From Mycobacterium gastri (lineage in GTDB: Bacteria > Actinomycetota > Actinomycetes > Mycobacteriales > Mycobacteriaceae), in assembly GCF_002102175.1 (NCBI RefSeq), contig NZ_LQOX01000106.1, positions 62,001 through 126,000 of the forward strand: 64,000 nucleotides of DNA, written 5' to 3'. A model generated the notes under the pieces. It saw only the letters and a list, made by a program, of their open reading frames with translations, had not been told where the DNA came from and did no database searches. Within the stretch, counting starts at the first letter, position 1. Each line of letters opens with the position of its first letter. Positions 56,282 through 64,000 of this stretch are shown here, piece after piece. A program made the position numbers and the translations under genes.

Positions 56282-57025
56282 ATGCCGAAAGTCACCGATA
56301 CCGTCACCACTCCCGACGGCAGCTGTTCCGTCCGACTGTTCACCCCCGACGGCGCCGAAGGTCCCTGGCCCGGTGTGGTGATGTATCCAGACGCCGGCGG
56401 GGTGCGGGAAACCTTCTGCCAGATGGCGGCCAAGCTGGCGGAATTCGGCTACGCGGTGCTGCTGCCCGACGTGTACTACCGCGAGGGTGACTGGGCGCCA
56501 TTCGATATGGCGACCGCGTTCGGCGACGCGAATGAGCGTGCGCGGCTTATGTTCATGATCGGCACGTTGACCCCGGACCGGGTGACCCGGGACGCCGGCG
56601 CGTTCTTCGACTACCTGGCCGGCCGCCCGGAGGTGACCGGCCAACGCTTCGGCGTGTGCGGCTACTGCATGGGTGGACGCATTTCGTTGGTGGTGGCCGG
56701 GCGGCAGCCCGATCGGGTCGGGGCCGCAGCATCGTTTCACGGCGGCGGCTTGGTCACCGACAGCCCGGATAGCCCGCATCGGCTGGCCGCGCGGATGCGT
56801 GCCACGGTCTATGTGGGCGGCGCGAAGAACGACCCGTCGTTCACCGCCGACCATGCCGAACAGCTCGATAAAGCGCTGACCGCGGCCGGTGTCGAGCACA
56901 CCATCGAGTGGTATCCGGGCGCCCACGGGTTCGCCGTTCCGGACAACCCGCCCTATGACCAGGCGTGCGCCGAGCGGCACTGGGCGGCAATGACGGACGT
57001 CTTCGCGTCGGCACTACCGCGCTGA
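56282..57025 (+). CDS. Dienelactone hydrolase family protein
   Basis: A 247-residue alpha/beta hydrolase of the dienelactone hydrolase family (Rv2765 type). The Cys-His-Asp triad is Cys129 (GVCGYCMGGR), Asp184 (GGAKNDPSF) and His215 (YPGAHGFAVP). The family opens lactones in aromatic ring degradation; the natural substrate here is unknown. It is cytosolic. It is divergent from thyA and converges on the acyl-CoA dehydrogenase operon with 80 bp between. Confidence 0.92.
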   Translation: MPKVTDTVTTPDGSCSVRLFTPDGAEGPWPGVVMYPDAGGVRETFCQMAAKLAEFGYAVLLPDVYYREGDWAPFDMATAFGDANERARLMFMIGTLTPDRVTRDAGAFFDYLAGRPEVTGQRFGVCGYCMGGRISLVVAGRQPDRVGAAASFHGGGLVTDSPDSPHRLAARMRATVYVGGAKNDPSFTADHAEQLDKALTAAGVEHTIEWYPGAHGFAVPDNPPYDQACAERHWAAMTDVFASALPR

Positions 57026-57105
57026 TCCGGCGAGCAGACATAGAATCACCCAAATCCTCGGCGTGGCATGCGATTCTGTGTCTGCTCGCCCGATCCTCGC
57101 CGGAA

Positions 57106-58209
57106 TCAGGTGACCGGCAGGTCGACCAACGCGGCCAGTCGAGCGCGGTGCCGGTAGGCGGTGCCGAGGGCCAACTGGTCGCTCTTGGCCCGCTTCAGGT
57201 ACAGGTGCGCGGGATACTCCCAGGTCATTCCGATGCCGCCGTGCAGTTGCACGCACTCCTCGGCCGCATGTACCGCGACCCCGCTGCAGTAAGCCTGCGC
57301 CAGAGCAGCGGCAATGGCGGCGTCTGCATCACCGCGGGCACTGGTGTCAGCGGCGTAGCGGGCCGCTGCCGTCGCCGCACCAACCTCGAACCACAAGTCC
57401 GCCAGCCGGTGCTTGATCGCCTGGTAGGAACCGATAGCCCGGCCGAACTGCTTACGCTCCTTGGTGTAGGCCAGTGTGGTGTCAAGGCACCACCGCGCAA
57501 TCCCCAGCTGCTCGGAGGCGAGCAGCGCCGCTGCGGTCTGCAGCGCCTCGGCCAGCCCCGCTTCGGCCGGCCCGTCACCGACCCGCGACGACGCGGCACC
57601 CGAAAACTGCACGTCCGCAAGGGGTCTGGTCATGTCGAAGGTCAAGAACGGCGAGATCTCGACACCGGCCCCGTCCCCAGCGACGGTATGCAGCTCCACC
57701 CCGTCGGGCCCGGCCACCGGCACCACCAGCACGTCGGCTTCCCTGGCGCCCGCCACGCTGGTGACCCGTCCGGTCAGTCCGTCGGCGCCATTGCTCACCC
57801 CGGTGACCGGATCACCCGGCGCGGTGCACAGCGGCACCACCAGCGCCGCGGTAACGGCACCGCTGGCCAGACCCGCGAGAGTCTCGGTCTCGCCGGATCG
57901 CGACAGCGCGACGGTGGCAAGCACCGCGCTGGACAGGAACGGGACCGGCGCGGCGGCCCGGCCGATCTCCTCCATGACCACCGCTGCTTCACGGGCGCTC
58001 GCGCCTGCTCCGCCCAGCGACTCGGGAACCAGCAGCCCAGCCACCCCCAGATCGGCGGCCAGCGTCCGCCAAATCTCCGAAAAGTTTTGCGGCGGAGCAT
58101 CATAGGCACGCACCACCAGCTCCGTGGGACACCGATCAGCGAACAGCTGCCGAACGCTGTCCCGCAGCGCGTCCTCGGTGTCGGAGTACAGCAGGTTCCC
58201 GGCGCTCAT
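57106..58209 (-). CDS. fadE: Acyl-CoA dehydrogenase, non-catalytic-type subunit
   Basis: A 367-residue acyl-CoA dehydrogenase-fold protein. VQLHGGIGMTWEYPAHLYLKRA is present near the C-terminus (in parts), but the YEGT-type catalytic Glu segment is missing and reads AKSDQLALG. In mycobacteria such short FadE proteins pair with a catalytic partner in alpha2beta2 enzymes (FadE28-FadE29 type) that act on CoA thioesters of sterol or other bulky side chains. Its start overlaps the partner's stop by 4 bp (ATGA), which supports pairing. Confidence 0.88.
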   Translation of the reverse strand: MSAGNLLYSDTEDALRDSVRQLFADRCPTELVVRAYDAPPQNFSEIWRTLAADLGVAGLLVPESLGGAGASAREAAVVMEEIGRAAAPVPFLSSAVLATVALSRSGETETLAGLASGAVTAALVVPLCTAPGDPVTGVSNGADGLTGRVTSVAGAREADVLVVPVAGPDGVELHTVAGDGAGVEISPFLTFDMTRPLADVQFSGAASSRVGDGPAEAGLAEALQTAAALLASEQLGIARWCLDTTLAYTKERKQFGRAIGSYQAIKHRLADLWFEVGAATAAARYAADTSARGDADAAIAAALAQAYCSGVAVHAAEECVQLHGGIGMTWEYPAHLYLKRAKSDQLALGTAYRHRARLAALVDLPVT

Positions 58210-59390
58210 CGCGGCAAGTCCTTCCAGGCGGCGGTCTTGTCGACGCGGTGTTCGCCGGGCAGGCCCAGGACCCGTTCGGAGATGGTGTTACGCAGGATCT
58301 CCGAGGTACCACCTTCGATCGAGTTGCCACGAGCCCGCAGATAGCGATACCCCGGCCCGCGACCGATCAGATCGACGGTCTCCGGCCGGCGCAACGTCCA
58401 GTCGTCGTATTGCAGCCCGGACTCGGGGTGCAATTCGAGTTCGAAACCCGAGATCTGTTGTGCGAGGCGGGCAAACGCCACTTTCATACCGGCTCCCTCC
58501 GGCCCGGGCTGACCGGTCGCGGCCTGCTGGCGCAATCGTTCGCCGGTGAGCCGCAGCACTTCGGCTTCCACCCACAGCCGCATCATCTCGTCGTGCATCG
58601 CGGGATTGCGCAGCGCCGGCTGCTCCCGCCAGGCCTCGGTGACCCTGCCGATGTGGCCGCCCTCGCGCGGGGTTCCGGTCCGTGCGCCGATCGCGACGCG
58701 CTCGTTGTTGAGGGTGGTGGTCGCGACCCGCCAGCCGCCGCCTTCGGGGCCGAGCCGGTTCGCGTCCGGCACCCGGACGTCGGTGAGAAATACCTCGTTG
58801 AACTCCGCCTCACCGGTGATCTGGCGCAGCGGCCGGATGTCGATTCCCGGTTGCCTCATGTCACACAAGAAGTACGTCAGCCCAACATGCTTGGGCACGT
58901 TCGGGTCGGTGCGGGCGACCAGGATAGCCATCTGTGCATGCTGGGCCATCGACGTCCATACCTTCTGGCCGTTGACGATCCAGTCGTCACCGTCGCGCAC
59001 GGCACGGGTAGCCACCGCGGCCAGATCCGATCCGGCGCCCGGCTCGCTGAACAGCTGGCAGTAGAGGTGTTCACCGGTGAACAACGGGCGTAAGAACTTA
59101 CGCTTCTGGTCTTCGGTCCCGAACACGGCGATCGTCGGAGCCGCCATGCCGGTCCCGATGATGTTTCGCCCGCCGCCGGCCGGCGGCGCGCCAGCCGCCG
59201 CCAAATGCGCGTCGACCTGCGCCTGATATGTGTGCGGCAGGCCCAGCCCGCCGAAGCCCGCCGGAAAGTGCACCCAGGCCAGCCCCGCGTCGAACCGCGC
59301 GCCGAGGAATTCCTGGGGGTCGGTGGTGGCTGGGTCGTGCTGGTCCAGCAGCGCCCGCACCCGGGTTTGCAAGTTCTGCTGAATGCTCAT
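58206..59390 (-). CDS. fadE: Acyl-CoA dehydrogenase, catalytic-type subunit
   Basis: A 394-residue partner of the preceding FadE. It has QLFSEPGAGSDLAAVATRA (FAD and substrate loop), GQKVWTSMAQHAQ, and near the C-terminus NSIEGGTSEILRNTI, where the Glu before GGT occupies the catalytic-base position. The domain order is N-helical, beta, C-helical as usual. It is coupled to the SDR upstream by ATGA overlap and to the second FadE downstream, giving a three-gene operon that probably oxidises a hydroxylated or branched acyl-CoA. Confidence 0.9.
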   Translation of the reverse strand: MSIQQNLQTRVRALLDQHDPATTDPQEFLGARFDAGLAWVHFPAGFGGLGLPHTYQAQVDAHLAAAGAPPAGGGRNIIGTGMAAPTIAVFGTEDQKRKFLRPLFTGEHLYCQLFSEPGAGSDLAAVATRAVRDGDDWIVNGQKVWTSMAQHAQMAILVARTDPNVPKHVGLTYFLCDMRQPGIDIRPLRQITGEAEFNEVFLTDVRVPDANRLGPEGGGWRVATTTLNNERVAIGARTGTPREGGHIGRVTEAWREQPALRNPAMHDEMMRLWVEAEVLRLTGERLRQQAATGQPGPEGAGMKVAFARLAQQISGFELELHPESGLQYDDWTLRRPETVDLIGRGPGYRYLRARGNSIEGGTSEILRNTISERVLGLPGEHRVDKTAAWKDLPR

Positions 59391-60178
59391 AGCGCGCCTC
59401 CGGGATTCGGCTGAAAACCCCTGAACCCTTGGGCATTGCCCAGCAGCAGGCCGCCGTCGATCACCATGGTCTCTCCGGTGATCCAGCCCGCCGCATCCGA
59501 GACCAGGAAGCCGACGGCTTCGGCCACGTCGACCGGTTCGCCGATGCGCCCGAGTGCGATGGTCGCCGCCAGCGGGTCTTCATGGTCCTTCCACAGCGCC
59601 TCGGCCAGCCTGGTGCGCACCACGCCGGGGCAGATCGCGTTGACCCGCACCCGCGGCGACAGTTCCAGGGCCAGTTGCTTGGTCACATGAATCAGCGCGG
59701 CCTTGGTGGCGTTGTACATCCCCATGGCCGGGGATTGGTGCATGCCGCCGATCGAGGCGGTGTTGACGACGACACCACCGTGTTCGCCCATCCATGCCTT
59801 GACGGCCAGCGAGGTCCACAGCAGCGGGGCCCACAGGTTGACGTCGAAGATCTTGGTGAAGCGGGCGTGGTCCTGCTCGATCAGCGGACCAAACGCCGGG
59901 TTGGTGCCCGCGTTGTTGACCAGGATGTCCACGCTGCCGAAGCGCTCGAGGGTCAGGTCCACACAGCGTCGGGCGGCTTCCTCGTCGACCGCGTGAGCAC
60001 CGACGCCCACCGCGCGCTCGCCGACCTCGGCGGCGGCTGCGTCGGCGGCCTCCTGCTTGCGGGCGGTGAGCACCACGTTGGCGCCGGCGGTGGCCAGGCG
60101 CTGCGCTGTCGCCAACCCGATTCCCCTGGAGGCGCCGGTGACTATCGCGGTTCGGCCGCTCAGATCCAGTGAGGTCAT
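59387..60178 (-). CDS. SDR-family oxidoreductase (Rv2766c type)
   Basis: A 263-residue short-chain dehydrogenase with TGASRGIG (14-21), NNAG (88-91), Ser142, Tyr155 and Lys159 (YNATKAAL). The PGVVRTRL and GWITGETMVIDGG segments are typical of 3-oxoacyl reductase-like SDRs. It is first in the SDR-fadE-fadE operon, so it may act on the same acyl-CoA chain as a 3-hydroxyacyl dehydrogenase. ATG 60178 is chosen because MTSLDLSGRTAIVTGA is the family N-terminus. Confidence 0.92.
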   Translation of the reverse strand: MTSLDLSGRTAIVTGASRGIGLATAQRLATAGANVVLTARKQEAADAAAAEVGERAVGVGAHAVDEEAARRCVDLTLERFGSVDILVNNAGTNPAFGPLIEQDHARFTKIFDVNLWAPLLWTSLAVKAWMGEHGGVVVNTASIGGMHQSPAMGMYNATKAALIHVTKQLALELSPRVRVNAICPGVVRTRLAEALWKDHEDPLAATIALGRIGEPVDVAEAVGFLVSDAAGWITGETMVIDGGLLLGNAQGFRGFQPNPGGAL

Positions 60179-60289
60179 TGCGGTACGCCTGCTGTCGTTG
60201 GAGGCCGAACCCAATCACCCTGCGGCATCGGTGGCACCCGATATCCCGCTGATGGTTTGTACGCCTGTGTTCGTGGGTATGCGACGTGC

Positions 60290-60640
60290 ATGTTAGCGAA
60301 ACTAAACCTCGTGAGGCCCCTGGTGGCGGCCGGGGCTGTCGCTGCAGCGGTTTTGGCCGCACCTGTGGCCGGAGCCGACGCTATTGCGGCTGTTCCAGCC
60401 ACGACCACCACTGCGCTCACGCATTTTGTCTCCATGAACGAACCGGGCGGAGGCGGCTGCGACGCCAACGGCAACTGCGGTTGGGGAGGAGTGAACGAAG
60501 GTCCCGGCGGCGGCCCGGGCGGCCAGGGTTGCGCCCCCGGCGTCGGCTGCGGCTCCGGAGGGGTCAACGCGGGACCCGGCGGCGTGCCCGGCGGCCAGGG
60601 CTGCATTGCGGGGGTGAGTTGCGGTTCCGGCCACGCCTAA
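60290..60640 (+). CDS. Small secreted Gly/Cys-rich protein with 24-residue repeats
   Basis: A 116-residue pre-protein. A signal peptide (LVAAGAVAAAVLAAPVAGA) should be cut after Ala29. The mature part has three C-x5-C loops (Cys57/63, 81/87, 105/111) spaced exactly 24 residues apart and embedded in GGVNEGPGGGPGGQG-like spacers. No family is recognised. The paired cysteines and Gly/Asn/Pro spacing suggest a disulfide-bonded exported peptide or cell-surface protein. ATG 60290 is chosen over one 11 codons upstream because it starts the basic n-region. Confidence 0.75.
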   Translation: MLAKLNLVRPLVAAGAVAAAVLAAPVAGADAIAAVPATTTTALTHFVSMNEPGGGGCDANGNCGWGGVNEGPGGGPGGQGCAPGVGCGSGGVNAGPGGVPGGQGCIAGVSCGSGHA

Positions 60641-60660
60641 CGGCTTGCCCGGCATAAGGG

Positions 60661-63241
60661 TCAGCGTCTCGGCAGCCTGCTGATCCAGGTCCGCGACTCC
60701 GCTGGATCGATGACGTCGTCCAGTTCGAACGTGGTGGCCGAGCGCAGCGCCTTCCCATGCTGATAGGCCGCGGCCACCAGACGCTCGAAAAGCGCTTGGC
60801 GTTCAACCTCGTCCGCGGCTGCGGCCAGCTCCTTGCGGAACCCGAGCCGCACCGCCCCTTCCAGCCCCATGCCGCCGATCTCCCCGGTGGGCCAGGCGAC
60901 CGTGAACTCCGGCGCATGGAAGGAGCCACCGGCCATGGCCATCGCACCCAACCCATACCCCCTTGCGCACGATGATCATTCCGAGCGGCACCGTCAACCG
61001 CGCGCCGACGATGAACATACGGCCGAAGCGTCGGACCGTGGCCTCTTTCTCCGCGTCCGGACCGACCATGAATCCCGGGGTATCGCACAGTCGGTGTCGC
61101 CGGGCCGGCCCCCACCGCCCTCGGCGAACAAGCACCACCGGCAAGCGGTTTCGCACCGCCAGATCGAAGACGCGGTCGGTCTTGGCATGGTTGCGCATGC
61201 CCTGAGTCCCGGCGAGCACGGTGTAGTCGTACGACACGACGACCGCTCGCGCGGCGGCCAGGCCGAACCGATCCGCGCCGATAGTGGCCACGCCGGCGAC
61301 CAGCCCGTCGGCCGGGGTGTTGGCGATCAGGTCCTCCTCGGAGCGTCGGCTGCGCTGCGCGGCAATCGCCAGGGCACCGTATTCGACGAAGCTGCCGGGA
61401 TCGACCAGATCGGCGATGTTCTCTCGTGCGGTGCGCCGACCTTGCTTGTGCCGTTTGGCCACCGCGGCTTCCCGGCCCTCATCCAGGGTGAGCCGATGAC
61501 GCTGCCAGACCAAGTCGAGGTCGACTCGCGTTCGATCCAGATCGACGGTGGCAGTTGATGATTCACCATTGACAACGTTGGTGCGGGTGAACACCAGCAG
61601 CGGGTCGCCGGTGGCGACCACCTGACCGGGCGACACCAGATTGCGGACCGTCCGCAGTGCATCCGGAGCCGTCTGGACATGCTGCATCTTCATCGCCTCG
61701 AGCACCACCAACTGCCCGTCGGCGCCCACCTCGGTACCTTCAGGCGCGACGTCCACCACCGTGCCGGCCAGTTGGGCACGCAACGCTTCTTCACCCGGGT
61801 GAAGCTCGACCGCGGCCACCCGGTGGGCGTGCCGGTCAGCCAGCGCGGCCGCCGCCAGGCCGGGCAGCATTTCGTCGACGAAACTGGTCGTGACGATGCC
61901 TGATTGAACGTTGTTGTCCGATAAGAGTTCTTGCAGCAATGCCAGGTTGGTGGCGACGCCCTCGATGCTGAACTCCGACAGCGCCGTGCGCGTCTTGCGC
62001 ACCGCCGCGCCGAAGGACGACCCGGATACTGGGTGATGACCTTGGCCAGCAGCGAGTCATAGCGTGGACTCACCGACAGCCCCGCCCGGCCGTAGGTGTC
62101 GACCCGGACCCCGGGGCCGCTCGGGGGTGAAAACACCGTCAGGGTGCCCGCCGCGGGTAGGACGGACCCAGCTGCCGTCATGGTTTCAGCGTTGACCCTG
62201 GTCTGGATTGCGATGCCCCGCGCCGTGGTGGCGGTATCACCGGCGACTGTGGTTGCCTCGCAGGAAATCCCGGCCGGCAACCCCAGCTCGTCGTAGGACG
62301 CGCCGCCGGCGATGGCCAGCTGCAGCGCCACCAGGTCCAGCCCGGTCACCTCCTCGGTGACGGTGTGTTCAACCTGGATTCGCGGATTGACCTCCAAGAA
62401 GACGAATTCCTCAGCGGAGACCAGAAATTCGACGGTGGCCAGTCCGCGCAGCCCGACGCCGGCGCAGAGCAAGGTTGCGGCCCGGTGTAAGGCACGGCGC
62501 AAGTCATCCGAAATACCTTGGTCGGGAGCGATTTCGACCAGCTTCTGGTAACGCCACTGGATGCTGCAGTCACGATCGCCCAGGGCCAGCGTATGCGGTG
62601 GCTGGCCGACGACCTGCACCTCCAGATGCCGTGCCGCGCCCAGATACGCTTCGGCGAATACCGCCGGGTTGCCGAAGGCCGGCTGCGCTTCCGCGGCGCA
62701 CTGACGGTAGGCATCATCGATCTGGCCGGCGCTCGTCACCTTGCGCATGCCCCGGCCGCCACCGCCGGCGAGCGCCTTGATCATGATCGCGCGGCCGAGC
62801 TGAGCGGCGAAGAATTCATGGATGTCGCCGAGGCTGCTGGGGCCTTGGGTCGCCGCCAGCACCGGCACCCCGGCGGCGACGGCGGCCGCGCGGGCCGCAG
62901 ACTTGTTCCCGACCAACTCCAGCACCTCGGCGGCGGGTCCGACGAACGTGTACCCGCCGGCCGTGCAGGCCCGCGCGAATTCGGGGTTCTCGCTGAGGAA
63001 CCCGTAGCCGGGGTGGATCAGCTCGGCGGCGGACGCTTCAGCCGCGGCCAGGATGGCCGCGGCGTCGAGGTAGGCGTCGATACCGTTGCCGGGCAGGGCG
63101 ATTGCCTGGTCGGCCGCGTGCACGTGTGGGCTGTCGGCGTCGTCCGCGGCGTAAACCGCGACCGTGGGGATGTCCAATTCGGTTGCCGTGCGGATGATTC
63201 GAAGCGCTATCACGCCCCCGGTTCGCGATCAGCAGCCTCAT
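60661..63241 (-). pseudogene. Long-chain (single-chain) acyl-CoA carboxylase, decayed
   Basis: Three reading frames together spell a multidomain carboxylase. The biotin carboxylase part starts MRLLIANRG and has KALAGGGGRGM and EVNPRIQVEHTVTEE. The biotin carrier motif is EAMKMQHV. The carboxyltransferase has TPGFMVGPDAEKEAT and AMAGGSFHAPEFTVAWPTGE. Frames break at an extra base in a C5 run (63215-63219), a lost base near 62020, a shift near 61128, and an extra base in a C5 run (60958-60962). About 180-190 expected codons of the carboxyltransferase are missing at about 61085. The intact enzyme carboxylates acyl-CoAs. As sequenced it cannot be made. Confidence 0.9.
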
Positions 63242-63308
63242 TCCGACACCCCGGCCATCGTGACGCGCGACCACATACCGGCCACATTACGGCCCGGCCG
63301 GTCCCGGA

Positions 63309-64000
63309 TCAGACGACGACCTGCTTGGGCATCACGGTCGGCCGGAATCCGTATCGGGGCCCGGCGTAACCACCGCCGCCCTTGGCCGCGGCGGCCATCC
63401 CCGGCGCGCCGGGCATCGCGGTGACCGGTCCGGCTTCCTCGGGTACGGCCCAGCCGCTGCCCTCCAACGCCGTGGTGCCCGAAGGCAACGCCGGAGCGGC
63501 ACTGGACCAGCCCGCCGGCACCGCCAACTTGCCGACCGCGGACGCCTGGCCGAGGCCGGCCAGGACCGAGCCCGCGGGTGCTACCGCGTGCGTCGTGGCC
63601 GCCGGCCCCGCGATCGCCGGGACCGCCTCGGCGGCGGCAGCAGCCCCGCCCGCGACGTTCGCGGCATCCAGGGCGTGGCCGAGGAAGACCGCGTTGGGAA
63701 CGGCGGCCATGACGAACCAGGCCACGGTGTTGACCGCACCGTTGATGGCGTTCTGCACGAACGTATTGCCGAGCAGGTCATCGATGATTCCGCCCAGGGC
63801 CGTCCCGTCGAAAACCGACGCGGCCGGCGACGCGAGCCCCATGACCGCGTTGGGCACGTTGGTGATCAGGTTCGCCAGCCCCACCTGCTGGGCCGTGCCG
63901 GCCGCTGCGGCTTGGCCCACCGCGGCCGCCTGCGCGGCTAGCCCGGCCGGGTTGGCGATCCGCGACGGCGTGGTCAACGGATTCAGCGTCCCGGCGGCCG
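63309..64000 (-). CDS. PPE-family protein, C-terminal part (runs off right edge)
   Basis: At least 230 residues of a PPE protein, with the N-terminal PPE domain beyond the window. The frame continues to the last base, reading AAGTLNPLTTPSRIA at the edge, so the apparent TTG at 63977 is not the start. The C-terminal PPE-SVP region is visible as GQASAVGKLAVPAGWSSAAP, followed by GPRYGFRPTVMPKQVVV. PPE proteins are exported with PE partners by ESX systems and are typical of slow-growing mycobacteria. No PE partner is in view. Confidence 0.92.
   Translation of the reverse strand, partial: AAGTLNPLTTPSRIANPAGLAAQAAAVGQAAAAGTAQQVGLANLITNVPNAVMGLASPAASVFDGTALGGIIDDLLGNTFVQNAINGAVNTVAWFVMAAVPNAVFLGHALDAANVAGGAAAAAEAVPAIAGPAATTHAVAPAGSVLAGLGQASAVGKLAVPAGWSSAAPALPSGTTALEGSGWAVPEEAGPVTAMPGAPGMAAAAKGGGGYAGPRYGFRPTVMPKQVVV

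Noticed and set aside
63309..63977. Independent gene starting at TTG 63977
   Set aside because: The frame stays open to base 64000 with typical PPE sequence, so this is a fragment of a longer protein.

Overview
The window is high-GC actinobacterial DNA and its content is clearly mycobacterial. It carries LexA and RecA-NDp (PafBC-type) promoters, a ClgR/PspA/PspM envelope-stress unit, paired fadE genes, an LGFP-repeat surface protein and, at the right edge, the C-terminal half of a PPE protein. From about 0.3 to 41 kb the gene order follows the sthA-to-thyX stretch of the Mycobacterium tuberculosis chromosome (Rv2713-Rv2754c region, compared from memory). RecA has no intein, a Ser/Thr kinase gene is inserted, and there is no PE_PGRS gene beside ephG. 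Together these suggest a slow-growing non-tuberculous Mycobacterium rather than the M. tuberculosis complex.

Layout. 0-5.4 kb: a DUF4192 fragment, sthA, a PAC2 protein, an alpha/beta hydrolase, a PhzF-like protein and a nitrobindin. 5.4-7.5 kb: nrdR, chiZ and lexA, with DNA-damage control sites between chiZ and lexA. 7.5-12.5 kb: an LGFP surface protein, a TerC protein and fadE20. 12.5-16.5 kb: hflX, dapF, miaA and an extradiol-dioxygenase-like gene. 16.6-21.3 kb: two tandem EamA/DMT-like membrane proteins and a transmembrane Ser/Thr kinase. 21.5-25.7 kb: a DUF349 protein, a membrane protein, miaB and recX. 25.7-29.5 kb: recA, a divergent FhuF-like Fe-S protein, a DUF3046 protein, a glycosyltransferase and ephG. 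29.5-33 kb: pspM, pspA, clgR, pgsA3 and argA. 33-41.3 kb: ftsK, a monooxygenase/SDR/methyltransferase operon, rnj, dapA and thyX.

41.4-53.7 kb is a defence island between thyX and the ycaQ-dfrA-thyA operon. It holds VapBC, a complete type I restriction system (hsdM-hsdS-hsdR), a protein that looks like a catalytically dead N6-methyltransferase with a leading helix-turn-helix and an HsdS-like tail, and a divergent coiled-coil/nuclease-like gene facing it across a perfect 20-bp palindrome. A second VapBC and a second hsdS follow. The two HsdS proteins have different first recognition domains and related second ones. The dead-methylase/nuclease-like pair is the best candidate for an undescribed system.

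53.7-64 kb: a YcaQ-type DNA glycosylase, dfrA, thyA, a dienelactone hydrolase, an SDR plus two-subunit acyl-CoA dehydrogenase operon, a small secreted protein with a 24-residue C-x5-C repeat, a long single-chain acyl-CoA carboxylase gene that is a pseudogene with several frameshifts and a deletion, and the PPE fragment.
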